Assembly (NCBI GenBank): GCA_020633295.1
Contig: JACKDW010000024.1
Span: forward strand, 62,001 to 126,000
Direction of reading: 5' to 3'
Source of the DNA: Myxococcales bacterium
GTDB lineage: Bacteria > Myxococcota_A > Polyangia > Nannocystales > Nannocystaceae
Length of the DNA: 64,000 bases
Shown here: positions 35,967 to 44,400 of the stretch, one piece after another
Layout: each line of letters opens with the position of its first letter
Position numbering within the stretch: position 1 is the stretch's first letter
Notes under the pieces: model-generated
Database searches by the model: none
Told to the model about the DNA's origin: nothing
Seen by the model: the letters and a program-made list of their open reading frames with translations, nothing else
Program-made: the position numbers and the translations under genes

Positions 35967-38057
35967 TCAGCCGCCGCCGTCGCTCCACAGCAGCGTCACG
36001 CCGTCGTCGTCGCAGCGGAAGCCGGGCGCGTCGGGGACCGACGCGAGCAGGGCCGGCAGCCGCCGCTCACACAGCGCGCGCGTCGTGTCCTCGGGCAGCA
36101 CGAGGCGCGGCGTCTCGTCCTGCGGCGACGGGTACAGGCCCGCGATCATGAACTCGGGCGTCGCCAGCAGCGCGCCGACCACCCGGCGCGCGGCGTCCTC
36201 GAGCTCGCCGCGCGCGCGCGCGTGCACGGATGTCTCCCAGGACATGCCCGTGAGCGCCTCGAGCAGCGCGCGCTCCTCGCTCGCGATCGCCGGCGCGCCG
36301 AGGACCCGATCGGCCAGCGCGGCCGCCAGCTCGCCGAAGCTCGCCCGCGCCTGCGCGTCCGCGTGATCGAGCAGCCGGTCGACGAGGTCGCCCTCGCCCG
36401 CGCCCTCCAGCGCGGCGTGCCGCGGGCCGGCGAAGCCCGGGTCGAGCCCCTCGGCCGCGCGCGACTCCCACATCAGCAGCGCGCCCCAGTCGAGGCCCCG
36501 CTGCCCGAGTTCCTCCTCGGACAGGCGCGCCCCGAGCCCGCGCAGCAGCGCCTCGTCCTCCCACGCGTACGGGTACGGGAAGCGCCCCGGCGTGGCCCAG
36601 TCGAGCGCCTGGCTCGCGCGGTCGAGCAGCGCCCAGGGGTCGCGGCGGTGCAGCGCGTCGCCGAGGCCGTTGCCCGGCCGCTCCGGATCGCGCTCGGGCG
36701 CGTAGGGATCAAACAGCGCCGGCAGCGGCGCGCTCGCGTCGCCCTCGGGCAGGCGCGAGCCCGCGGCGCACTCGCCCGCAGGCGCCTGGTTGAGCGCCGG
36801 GTGCACGACGAGCTCGACCGCGAGCGTCCGCGGCGAGAAGCCGCTGTCGACGAAGCGCGCGGTCAGCTCGAGCAGCGCGTCGCGCTGCCCCTCGTTGCGC
36901 GGGTAGCCGTGGGCCATGGTCAGGCGCGCGCCGGCGAGCTGGGCCCACGCGCTGTCGACCAGGCGCATCGCGACCATCATCGCGAGCGCCTCCTCGGGCG
37001 TCGGCGCCGCGTCAGCCGCGGCCGTGACCGGCCCGTCGTCCCGCAGCCGCTCGAGCCCGAGCCGCAGGCGCGCCTCGACGTCGAGCGCGGTCGCGCCCGC
37101 CGGCAGCGGGCCCGCGAGATAGGCTGGCACTTCGAGCAGGTCACCCTCGTAGCCCGGCGCGAGCGCGCCGCAGTCCCGCGCGCCCCAGGGCGCGAGCCAC
37201 CCGTCGTCGGCGAAGCCGGCGTAGCGGAACGCGGCGTGCACCTCCTCCTCGGCGCGCCCTCGGCTGTCCCCATAGACAGCTCGATCGAGCCGCGCCGGGT
37301 GCGGCCAGAAGCGATCGAGCGCGGGGTCGGCGTGATCGGTGACCGAGGCCTCGTCGTTGTGGCAGGCGAGGCACTCGCCGCGGCGCCCGAGCAGCAGCGC
37401 CTCGAAGCTGCGGCCGAAGTTGGTCCGGCGCGCGCGCTCCAGCTCCTCGGCCGTGACGTTGTTGCCCTGGATCGGCGCGATCATGCGGGTCAGCAGCCGG
37501 GCGCGCAGCGCCGGCGTCACGTCGTCGAGCCGCAGGCTGCTCTCGATCAGATCGCCGAGCCCCCAGGGCTCGCCGAACGCCTCGTCCGGGTCGTGATCGC
37601 GGACGTGCTCGGCGAGCGCCGCGTCCTCGCCGGCCGCGCGCGCGGGCCCGTGGCACATCGTCATCCCCCGCCCCCCGCCGCGCGGCAGCTCGATCAGCTC
37701 CTCGAGCACGACGCGCCAGCGCTGCACGAAGCGCGGATCGTCGGTCAGGCCGCGCGCGAGCAGCCGGCGCCCGTCGAGCCCGGCCGCGTCGAGCTGCGCG
37801 ACGTAGTCCGCCAGCACCCGCGCCTCGCGGACGCCCCGGGGCGGTCGCCCCTGCAGGCGCGCGAGCGCCCGGTGCACGAAGGCCTCGTCGTCCGCGAGGC
37901 AGCCGGTCGCGTCCCGTCGCGCGCTCGCGGGCGCGCCGATCACCGCGCCCATCGGGAGGTCGTCCGGGAGGTCGTCGTGCAGCTCGTAGGAGCACGCGTC
38001 GACGAGCGTCGCGGACGCGAGCGCGAGCGCGAGCGCCCCGGCGCGCCGCCGACTCAC
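35967..38057 (-). CDS. CxxCH-containing lipoprotein coupled to DUF1501
   Basis: Exported protein of 696 residues. GTG 38057 overlaps the DUF1501 stop as GTGA, showing translational coupling. The signal ends in a Cys (ATLVDAC, Cys22). One haem-c type motif, CLACH (229-233), sits after NFGRSFEALLLGRRGE; a second partial MCHGP is near residue 134. The remainder (DRFWPHPARLDRAVYGDSRG, LELTARFVDSGFSPRTLAVELVV, ALLATPEFMIAGLYPS) matches the general plan of DUF1588/DUF1553-type proteins that accompany DUF1501. Probable redox or envelope role; no enzyme activity can be named. Confidence 0.7.
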   Translation of the reverse strand: MSRRRAGALALALASATLVDACSYELHDDLPDDLPMGAVIGAPASARRDATGCLADDEAFVHRALARLQGRPPRGVREARVLADYVAQLDAAGLDGRRLLARGLTDDPRFVQRWRVVLEELIELPRGGGRGMTMCHGPARAAGEDAALAEHVRDHDPDEAFGEPWGLGDLIESSLRLDDVTPALRARLLTRMIAPIQGNNVTAEELERARRTNFGRSFEALLLGRRGECLACHNDEASVTDHADPALDRFWPHPARLDRAVYGDSRGRAEEEVHAAFRYAGFADDGWLAPWGARDCGALAPGYEGDLLEVPAYLAGPLPAGATALDVEARLRLGLERLRDDGPVTAAADAAPTPEEALAMMVAMRLVDSAWAQLAGARLTMAHGYPRNEGQRDALLELTARFVDSGFSPRTLAVELVVHPALNQAPAGECAAGSRLPEGDASAPLPALFDPYAPERDPERPGNGLGDALHRRDPWALLDRASQALDWATPGRFPYPYAWEDEALLRGLGARLSEEELGQRGLDWGALLMWESRAAEGLDPGFAGPRHAALEGAGEGDLVDRLLDHADAQARASFGELAAALADRVLGAPAIASEERALLEALTGMSWETSVHARARGELEDAARRVVGALLATPEFMIAGLYPSPQDETPRLVLPEDTTRALCERRLPALLASVPDAPGFRCDDDGVTLLWSDGGG
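36231..36244. other. Intragenic TGTC-N6-GACA site
   Basis: TGTCTCCCAGGACA inside the CxxCH lipoprotein gene. Confidence 0.4.
37265..37278. other. Intragenic TGTC-N6-GACA site
   Basis: TGTCCCCATAGACA inside the same gene, in codons (gct, tat, ggg) unlike the GC-ending codons around them. Confidence 0.4.
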
Positions 38058-39562
38058 GCGCCCTCCGTGACGCCGAACAGCGTCGACGCGAGCCAGGCGC
38101 GCGCGGAGCCCTCGTCGCTCGCCGCGCGCACGCTGCTGACCCCAAAGCCAGGCGCCGTCAGCGGATCGATCCCGAGCGCGAGCAGCAGGCCCATGCGCAG
38201 CTCGGCCGGGCTCACGAAGCTGGTCGCGCGCCCGCTCTCCTCCTCGATCGCCCCGACGACGCCCGCCGCCGACGCGGCGATCGGCCCGCCGATCAGCACC
38301 GTCACGTAGCCGTGGGACCAGTGCCCGAGGCCCGCGCGCGCGTCCTCGACCCAGGGCGTGCGCCCGAACTCGCTGGTGATCGCGATCAGCGTGTCGTCGA
38401 GCTCGAGCTTGTCCGGGTCCTGCTCGCCCGGCGCGTTGATCCGCTCGAGCAGCGCCGCGAGCGTGTGCGGGTAGTTGCGCGACGCGTAGTCCAGGTGCGA
38501 CGCGTGGGTGTCGTGCCCGCCGTCGTAGGTCGGCCGCAGGCCGCTGTCGATCCACAGGGCGTAGCGCGCCGCCTGGTCTTCGGGTCGGGTGAGCAGGTGC
38601 GTCGCCACGCCCGCCGCCTGCCGCGGCGTGGAGCTCTCGAGCTCGCCGCAGGCCGAGCTGATCGGCAGGCCGAAGATCGACGGCGGCAGCAGCGACGCGA
38701 GCTCGTCCGCGCGCGCCCGGACCTCGTGGGCCTGCGCGAACGCGTCGAGCCCGGCTGAGCGCGCGCCGGCGAGGCGCGCCCGCGCCCGCGCGATCCGGCC
38801 GCGCACGAGCGCGTCGTGGGCCGCGGCGCCGCCGTTCACCGCCGATCGCTCGAGCAGCGAGACCAGCAGCGGCAGCGTCGCCAGGTTGAGCTCCAGCGGG
38901 CGCGCGCCGTCGGGCAGCAGGCCCACGGCCGCCGCCGTGCTCAGGTTGTCCGTGACCGGCTCCGTGCCGGCGCGGACCACCGCCGCGAGCGGCGCGACCC
39001 GGTTCGGGTCGAGCGCGCCGAGTCGATGCTGCACGTGCGCGCCCGTGCCCGCGAGCTCGGGCCTGCCCAGACCGACCCCGGTCAGCGCGAGCGGGATCGC
39101 GGTCGCGTGCGGCTGCTGATCATGCCGCGTCACGATCACGCGCGCGCGCGCCAGCACGTCCGGACGCGACCACAGCGGCCACGTCCACGGGCCCAGGTGC
39201 ACCTTCACGCCCTGCGCGTCGCTCGCGAACGGGCGCGTCAGCCCGCCGTCGCCCGCGAGCACGCCCTCGGGCGCGCAGCTCGTCGCCCGCGACGCGACGT
39301 CGAAGGCGTGGAGGTAGCGCCCCGCGCCCGCGCCCCAGCCCGGCACGCAGTAGAACGTGTCCCACGGGCACAGCCCGCCGTAGAGGAACAGCTCGAGCAC
39401 ACGTCGCGTCGGCGGCAGCTTGAGCGCGGCCGCAGGCGGCCTGCCCGCGCCGACACGCGCGGGCGCCCGCGCGCCGGGGACCAGCGCGCGCGCCCCGCGG
39501 CCGCCGTCAGCGTCGCGCCGGCGGCGAGCCCCCTGAAGCAAGCGTCTGCGCCCGTGGTCCAC
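38054..39562 (-). CDS. DUF1501 protein, second copy
   Basis: 502 residues from GTG 39562. The core motifs are present: LELFLYGGLCPWDTFY, VTRHDQQPHATAIP, GGHDTHASHLDYASRNYPHT, AITSEFGRTPWVED and GHWSHGYVTVLIGG. The N-terminus starts VDHGRRRLLQG and should continue as a Tat signal. In the next frame it reads GLAAGATLTAAAGRAR, while the frame that connects to the body reads an Arg-rich stretch. A G5 run at about 39530 and a later GC run probably hold two compensating indels. It diverges strongly from the broken copy at 26341 and has a different partner gene, so the two pairs are not a recent duplication. Confidence 0.78.
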   Translation of the reverse strand: MDHGRRRLLQGARRRRDADGGRGARALVPGARAPARVGAGRPPAAALKLPPTRRVLELFLYGGLCPWDTFYCVPGWGAGAGRYLHAFDVASRATSCAPEGVLAGDGGLTRPFASDAQGVKVHLGPWTWPLWSRPDVLARARVIVTRHDQQPHATAIPLALTGVGLGRPELAGTGAHVQHRLGALDPNRVAPLAAVVRAGTEPVTDNLSTAAAVGLLPDGARPLELNLATLPLLVSLLERSAVNGGAAAHDALVRGRIARARARLAGARSAGLDAFAQAHEVRARADELASLLPPSIFGLPISSACGELESSTPRQAAGVATHLLTRPEDQAARYALWIDSGLRPTYDGGHDTHASHLDYASRNYPHTLAALLERINAPGEQDPDKLELDDTLIAITSEFGRTPWVEDARAGLGHWSHGYVTVLIGGPIAASAAGVVGAIEEESGRATSFVSPAELRMGLLLALGIDPLTAPGFGVSSVRAASDEGSARAWLASTLFGVTEGA

Positions 39563-39620
39563 CTGTCTCGAAGTTCCTGAGCGAAGCGTACCGCCTCCGC
39601 GTGACGATGTCCCCGCCCGG

Positions 39621-40631
39621 CTACGGCATCGCGACGCACACGCCGACGCCCGCGACCTCGGGCGGCGCCTGCTGGGGATCCTCGTACCAGGCCACGCACT
39701 CGGTGCCCGGCAGCTCGCACGCCGAGGCCGGATCGCCCATGTCCGCCACCCCGTCGAGGTCGGCGTCGAACTCGCTCCAGTCGCAGTGCGGCGCGCAGCA
39801 GCCGCTCTGCCCCTCGCACGCCGGCGCCGGGTACAGCGAGGGATCGATGCACACCGTGCCCGAGTTGCAGACGTTGACGAACTCGCAGGGCGTCCCCGCG
39901 GGCGCCTGGCCGTCGCTCGCGTCGAGCACACAGCCGAAGCTCTGCGAGTCCGGCACGCAGATCGTTCCTTCGGCGCACTCGTCGAGCAGCGGGTTGCAGG
40001 CCGGCACGCACAGCCCGACCGCGCACTCCTGGCAGACCGCGCAGTTTCCGGCGCCCTCGTAGAAGCACTCGTAGTCGTTGCCCATCAGCGGACACAGGCT
40101 CCAGCAGGTGCCCTGCCCCTCCTCGTTGACGTTCCAGCACACCGCGCCCTCGACGCAGTCGTCGATCCCGTCGTTCGGCTCGTCGCCGGCGTCGCAGGGC
40201 TCGTCGATCTGCTTGCCGTCGGGGTCGAGCGGGAAGCAGCCGAGGTTGCCCAGGATGTTCTGGTTCTGCTCCGTCGCGAAGACGTTGCACTTGTAGCCCT
40301 CGTTGCAGCCCTCGAGCGTCGCGTCGCACTCGCCCGGCTCGATCGCGCCGGTGGTCGACGCGGTGTCGCTCTCGCTCGCGGACGTCGCGGAGTCGCTCGA
40401 CGCGCTCGTCGACACGCTCGCGTCGCTCGTCGAGCTCACGTTCGTCGTCGCCGCGCTCGTCGTCGACGCGCTCGTCGCCCCCGCGCTGGTGCCCGAGTCG
40501 CTCGTGGACTCGGAGCCCGAGTTCGACGCGCTCGACTCGGTCGTCTCCGCGGTACCGGGGGTACACGCGAAAGTGAGCATGAGCGCCGCGAAGACGCAGA
40601 ATCGACCCCAGGAAGCCAAAGAATCTGTCAT
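39621..40631 (-). CDS. Cys-rich lipoprotein with Ser/Thr linker
   Basis: Lipoprotein of 336 residues; lipobox LMLTFAC. A Ser/Thr/Ala-rich linker of about 75 residues precedes a Cys-rich mature domain with roughly 20 cysteines (CNEGYKCN, CWNVNEEGQGTCWSLC, CAVCQECAVGLCVPAC, CCAPHCDWSEFDADLDGVAD). The DxDxDG stretch may bind calcium. Such proteins are abundant at the surface of Nannocystis-like myxobacteria; the role is unknown. The upstream gap (40632-40723) is locally AT-rich and likely carries its promoter. Confidence 0.75.
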   Translation of the reverse strand: MTDSLASWGRFCVFAALMLTFACTPGTAETTESSASNSGSESTSDSGTSAGATSASTTSAATTNVSSTSDASVSTSASSDSATSASESDTASTTGAIEPGECDATLEGCNEGYKCNVFATEQNQNILGNLGCFPLDPDGKQIDEPCDAGDEPNDGIDDCVEGAVCWNVNEEGQGTCWSLCPLMGNDYECFYEGAGNCAVCQECAVGLCVPACNPLLDECAEGTICVPDSQSFGCVLDASDGQAPAGTPCEFVNVCNSGTVCIDPSLYPAPACEGQSGCCAPHCDWSEFDADLDGVADMGDPASACELPGTECVAWYEDPQQAPPEVAGVGVCVAMP

Positions 40632-40723
40632 GTCAAAGACTTCATAACACTCATTCCCAACGACGTGTGCGAATAATTAGCAATGGGGCTCGACGACCCC
40701 AAGGTCTCGACGGGCGCGGCTGT

Positions 40724-41518
40724 CTACGCTCGACGAGCGCGCAGCACAGGCTGGAAGAACCCGCTCTCGCTCGGCATCAACCACTCGACCTCGCGCAGGC
40801 CAGCCGCGCGCGCGAGCCGTGTGAGCGTGGCCCTCGAGATCGCGCGGTAGCGCGCCCGGCGAGTCACGCTCGGCCAACCCCCTTCGCGCTCGTCGAGCAT
40901 CACGAGGTGCAGCGTGTAGCGATCGTCGTCGTCCCAGTCCCACAGCTGAAAGCTGATGCGCCGCGGCCCCGCGGGCGGCGTGTGCAGCCGCAGCGGATCG
41001 AAGCGTGGTCGCTGCGCCGGCGGCCGCGCGAGCACCGAGTCGTAGTCGCGGGTCGACACCAGCGCGACGCCGCCAGGCCGCAGCGCGAGCAACATGGACC
41101 GAAAGACCTGCTCGATCTCCTCGTCGCGGTCGAGGTGCGGGAGCGAATTGTCCATCGCGATCACCGCGTCATGGCGCCCAGCGTCCTCCGCCCGCGCGCG
41201 CCGCATGTCGCCGACCTCCAGCGTGAGCGCGACGCCCAGGCGCGCCGCCACGTCGCGCCCCCGCGCGATCATCTCGGGGCTCAGATCCCGGCCGAGCACT
41301 TGGTGCCCGCGTCGCGCGAGCCCCAGCGCCTGCGTGCCGATGCCGCTGGAGACGTCGAGGACGAGCCGAGCTCGCGCCGCCTCGCCCGTCCCGAGCGCGC
41401 CGTCGATCAGCGCCTCGACGACCTCCCCGTGGCGAGTCATCGACGCCTCCCAGTCGGGGAACAGCCCGACGTAGTCCGGCGCGAGCGCGTCGTAGAAGTC
41501 GCGCGTGTCGTCGTTCAT
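40724..41518 (-). CDS. Class I SAM-dependent methyltransferase
   Basis: 264 residues. Motif I is RLVLDVSSGIGTQALGLARR (about 51-70); motif II region GRDLSPEMIARG; GDMRR and AMDNSLPHL form the post-motif. These resemble small-molecule or glycine/sarcosine-type methyltransferases (starts DDTRDFYDALAPDYVGLFPD). ATG 41518 overlaps the preceding STAS-like gene as ATGA, so it is co-translated with it. Substrate unknown. Confidence 0.8.
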   Translation of the reverse strand: MNDDTRDFYDALAPDYVGLFPDWEASMTRHGEVVEALIDGALGTGEAARARLVLDVSSGIGTQALGLARRGHQVLGRDLSPEMIARGRDVAARLGVALTLEVGDMRRARAEDAGRHDAVIAMDNSLPHLDRDEEIEQVFRSMLLALRPGGVALVSTRDYDSVLARPPAQRPRFDPLRLHTPPAGPRRISFQLWDWDDDDRYTLHLVMLDEREGGWPSVTRRARYRAISRATLTRLARAAGLREVEWLMPSESGFFQPVLRARRA

Positions 41519-41925
41519 GCTGCCCCTCCGGTCAGGTACGCCAGCGCCGCGTCCTCGTCGTCGAACACGCGCACGCCGAATTCGCCGAGCGTCCGGAGCT
41601 GTCGCTCGACCTGCATGCGCCCGATCACCGTGCGGACCAGGAACGCCCCGCGCGCGCGCCTCGTGAACAGCGTGCGCTGCACCGCCCCCATGACGCGCTC
41701 GAAGCCATCGTCGTTGCGCCCCCGCGCCGCGCGGAGATCGACGAGCGCCGGCGTCTCCGCCCGCGCGCCTTGGTTGACGACCTGGCCGAGCCGCCGCATC
41801 TGCTCCTCCGCGATCTCGAGCGTGGGGTACGGCGCCTCGGTACGCGTCACCCGCAGCACGTCGACGCCATCGTGACGGGTGACCTCGACGCGAAAGTACG
41901 GGGTCTCGTGCAGCGCGCGGCTCAT
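41515..41925 (-). CDS. SpoIIAA/STAS-like protein
   Basis: 136 residues with the beta-alpha layout of SpoIIAA-like proteins: YFRVEVTRHDGVDVLRVTRT, TLEIAEEQMRRLGQV, ALVDLRAARGRNDDGF, AFLVRTVIGRMQVERQL and FDDEDAALAYL at the end. No phosphorylatable DSG is evident. The overlap with the methyltransferase gene suggests a shared job. It may bind a partner or lipid; function unknown. Confidence 0.6.
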   Translation of the reverse strand: MSRALHETPYFRVEVTRHDGVDVLRVTRTEAPYPTLEIAEEQMRRLGQVVNQGARAETPALVDLRAARGRNDDGFERVMGAVQRTLFTRRARGAFLVRTVIGRMQVERQLRTLGEFGVRVFDDEDAALAYLTGGAA

Positions 41926-41989
41926 CGGCGACCATCATCGCCGCTTCCGCGCCCGCTGTCAGCGCGCGCGTCCGACCGCGCTGGCGAGC

Positions 41990-42640
41990 TCAGCGCGCCT
42001 CGATCATCGCGCTCGCGCGCCGCAGCCCGGACTTGAGCGTGCTCTCGGCGGCGAAGGCCTGGAGGTCCAGCCGCAGCTCGATCATCGCCCGCGCCACCGC
42101 CGGCGTCATCCCGGTGAGCAGCGTCCGCGCGCCCAGGAGGCGCGCGGCCGCCAGCAGCCGCTGGAGCTGCTCGGCGACGATCGCGTTGATCTCGTACACC
42201 CCCGTGAGGTCGACGATCGCGACCCGGGCGCCGGTTCGGGCGATCGCCGAGAGCACGCGCTCCAGCAGCTGCTCGCCGCGCTCCGGGTCGATCGCGCCGA
42301 TCAGCGGGACCACGAGCACGCCGTCCATGACCTCGATGACCGGCGTCGAGAGCTCGCGGACGGCCGCGTTCGACCTCGCGATCTGCTCGTTCGCCCGCGC
42401 GAGCGCGTCGATCTCCATGCCGCGCGTCGCGACCTCTCGCTCGAGCCGACGCGTCAACGCGTCGAGCGCGGCCGCCGACTCCTGCAGCGTCGCCGCCAGG
42501 TGATTGACCGCGGCGGCGATCCTCGGCAGCGCCCCGTCGCCGTCGTCGACCGGCGCGCGCGCGGAGAACTCGCTCCTCGTGAGCCGCGCCAGGACCTCGA
42601 GGATCTGCGTGACCGTGTCGTCGTCGCGGCTCGCGGACAT
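41990..42640 (-). CDS. RsbR-like STAS-domain protein
   Basis: 216 residues. An N-terminal helical segment (about 8-95, with IAAAVNHLAATLQESAAALD and a long coiled coil) leads into a STAS domain (about 98-212) that starts STPVIEVMDGVLVVPLIGAID. The phosphorylation-site region is IVDLTGVYEINA with Thr146 in place of the usual Ser/Thr of DTG/DSG motifs. Similar proteins form stressosomes that pass environmental signals to a kinase-phosphatase cascade. It diverges from the PYP-like gene over 191 bp, and the RsbS/RsbT partners are not visible. Confidence 0.8.
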   Translation of the reverse strand: MSASRDDDTVTQILEVLARLTRSEFSARAPVDDGDGALPRIAAAVNHLAATLQESAAALDALTRRLEREVATRGMEIDALARANEQIARSNAAVRELSTPVIEVMDGVLVVPLIGAIDPERGEQLLERVLSAIARTGARVAIVDLTGVYEINAIVAEQLQRLLAAARLLGARTLLTGMTPAVARAMIELRLDLQAFAAESTLKSGLRRASAMIEAR

Positions 42641-42791
42641 GCGACGAAACCACCTCTCCCCGGATGGTAGCGGACGCCGACCGGATCGGTCGCGCGCGCT
42701 CGTGATCCTGCACGGAGTCCCCCGCGCGTCCCCGCGCGGACGAGCGCGCGCCCGCGCGCCGCCGCACCCGCGCCGCGCGACGTTCGGGCTC

Positions 42792-42797
42792 TATACT
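42792..42797 (+). promoter_or_regulatory. -10-like TATACT for the PYP-like gene
   Basis: TATACT 34 nt before ATG 42832, followed by a strong GAGGAGGGAGG Shine-Dalgarno. This contrasts with the leaderless layout elsewhere. Confidence 0.5.
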
Positions 42798-42831
42798 CGT
42801 CGCACGCCGCCGAGGAGGGAGGTCGTCCGCG

Positions 42832-43215
42832 ATGCACACGCTCACCGAGGTTCTCAATGACGAACAGCTCGCCGCCATGACGCCGCACGAGTTCGACGCG
42901 CTCCCGTACGGCGTCATCAAGCTCGACGGGCGCGGCCGCGTCACGCTCTTCAACGCCGTCGAGCAGCGCCTCGCCAAGCGGGCCGCGAACGCGACCATCG
43001 GCAAGGACTTCTTCCGCGACGTCGCCCCCTGCGCCGACGTGCAGGCCTTCCGCGGGCGCCTCGACGCGCTGCGCGACGCCGGCCAGAACACCGAGACCTT
43101 CGACTTCGTCTTCACCTTCCCCTGGGGCACGCGCGAGGTCCGGATCCGGCTGTGGATCGCGACCGACGGCGCGAGCTGGATCTTCGTCACCCCGCTCACC
43201 CCGGCGCTCGGGTAA
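42832..43215 (+). CDS. Photoactive yellow protein-like PAS protein
   Basis: 127-residue single PAS domain that aligns without large gaps to Halorhodospira PYP (125 residues). The strongest match is IGKDFFRDVAPCAD, where PYP has IGKNFFKDVAPCTD with its p-coumarate-binding Cys69. Counterparts: Cys67 for Cys69, Glu44 for Glu46, Arg50 for Arg52. Tyr42 is replaced by Phe40 and Thr50 by Ala48, so any bound chromophore should be tuned differently. If it binds p-coumaric acid it would be a blue-light sensor. No chromophore-synthesis genes (tyrosine ammonia lyase, ligase) occur in the window, so a non-photoactive PAS sensor is the alternative. It lies 7 bp before the MglA-like gene. Confidence 0.78.
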   Translation: MHTLTEVLNDEQLAAMTPHEFDALPYGVIKLDGRGRVTLFNAVEQRLAKRAANATIGKDFFRDVAPCADVQAFRGRLDALRDAGQNTETFDFVFTFPWGTREVRIRLWIATDGASWIFVTPLTPALG

Positions 43216-43222
43216 CGAGCGC

Positions 43223-43819
43223 GTGCACGTCGACCCCAAGACGGGCGCGCTCCACCTCAAGGTCGTCTACTGGGGACCGAACCACTCCGCGCTCGAGGAT
43301 TACCTGCGGCTCATTCACGCGCGCGCCCGACCGACGCGCCGCGGCGAGCTCGAGCGCGTCCTGGAGGTCGTCGACGACAGCGGGATCCCGGTCCGGGACG
43401 AGCGCCGCGTCCAGCTCGACACGGGCCTGCGTGACCCGCCTGTGCGTCTTCACCTGCACGCGGTCGGCGGCCCGGTGCTCCACCCGATCGTGTACACCCG
43501 CCTGCTCGAGCAGGTCGACGGCGTCGTCGTGCTCGTGGACCTCAACTGGCGTCAAAACGAGATCGTCCACGAGACGCTCGCGGAGATCCTCGCGCAGACC
43601 CTCGAGGAGTTCGGGCGCGCGCTCGCCGAGCTGCCGATCGTCGTGCACTACACCAACGCCGGCCCGACCGACGCGCGCTCCATCCAGACGCTCGCGCGCG
43701 CGCTCGAGCTCGACGCGTACCCGGCGTTCGTGTCCGCCGACCTCGTGGACCGCCGCTACCTCGCGCCGCTGCGCGCGCTCGTCCGCGAGCTGCTCCGGCG
43801 TCACCGCGCGGCGGGCTGA
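43223..43819 (+). CDS. MglA-like protein lacking the P-loop
   Basis: 198 residues with the fold pattern of the Ras-like polarity switch MglA. It opens LHLKVVYWGPNHSALEDYLR, where MglA has KIVYYGPGLCGKTTNL; the GKTT that binds phosphate is gone. RLHLHAVGGPVLHPIVYTRL aligns with the MglA switch segment (FHLYTVPGQVFYDASR). VDGVVVLVDL and PIVVHYTNAG align with the D-x-x-G and N-K-x-D regions; the latter is also degenerate. It is probably a non-hydrolysing regulator or decoy. GTG 43223 starts 7 bp after the PYP-like stop, so they form an operon and may couple sensing to cell polarity. Confidence 0.7.
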   Translation: MHVDPKTGALHLKVVYWGPNHSALEDYLRLIHARARPTRRGELERVLEVVDDSGIPVRDERRVQLDTGLRDPPVRLHLHAVGGPVLHPIVYTRLLEQVDGVVVLVDLNWRQNEIVHETLAEILAQTLEEFGRALAELPIVVHYTNAGPTDARSIQTLARALELDAYPAFVSADLVDRRYLAPLRALVRELLRRHRAAG

Positions 43820-43832
43820 GCTCGCGCCCCGC

Positions 43833-44369
43833 TCAGCCCGAGCCCCGCCGCGCGAGCCGCTCCCGGGTCGCTGGCGACGCGCCTGGCCCTGCGCGCAGCT
43901 CGAGATCGCGGTCGCGCACCGGCGCCCCGCTCGCGTCGAGGATCCGCAGCCGCGGGAGCGGCTCGCCGGTGCGGCGATCGACGACCAGCAGCGGCTCGCG
44001 GCCCTCGCCGTAGACCCAGCGATCCGCCCACTGCCGCAGCGCCGTCAGCACGGTCGCCAGGTCCTTGCCCTTCGCCGTCAGCGCGTACTCGTAGCGCGTG
44101 CCGTGGCGGCCCGCGTCGACCTGCGCGAGCACCCCGTGCTCCACGAGCTGCGTCAGGCGCCCCGAGAGCACGTTCTTCGAGATCCCGAGCGCGCGCTGAA
44201 ATTCGGCGAAGCGGCGCGTGCCGAGGAAGGCCTCGCGCAAAATCATCAGGGTCCAGCCGTCGCCGAGCACCTCGATCGCCTGGGCGATCGAGCAGTTTTG
44301 CTCAGCGAAGCCGACGCGCGCGGGCACGGGAAAATGGTTGCGTAAGAGGACCAAATTGTCCAGGCTCAT
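43833..44369 (-). CDS. HxlR-family transcriptional regulator
   Basis: 178 residues. The winged-helix core is typical: CSIAQAIEVLGDGWTLMILR, RFAEFQRALGISKNVLSGRL, LVEHGVLAQVDAG-x-RYEYALTAKG. The C-terminal tail (about 125-178) is longer than usual and has a RTGEPLPRLRILDASG stretch. HxlR proteins respond to aldehydes, quinones or redox stress. It faces the divergent molybdopterin oxidoreductase gene and most likely controls it through the intervening tandem repeats. ATG 44369 was chosen because it is the last start before the conserved core. Confidence 0.85.
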   Translation of the reverse strand: MSLDNLVLLRNHFPVPARVGFAEQNCSIAQAIEVLGDGWTLMILREAFLGTRRFAEFQRALGISKNVLSGRLTQLVEHGVLAQVDAGRHGTRYEYALTAKGKDLATVLTALRQWADRWVYGEGREPLLVVDRRTGEPLPRLRILDASGAPVRDRDLELRAGPGASPATRERLARRGSG

Positions 44370-44400
44370 CGAGGCCCCGCGCGAGCGCGCGCGGCCGCGC

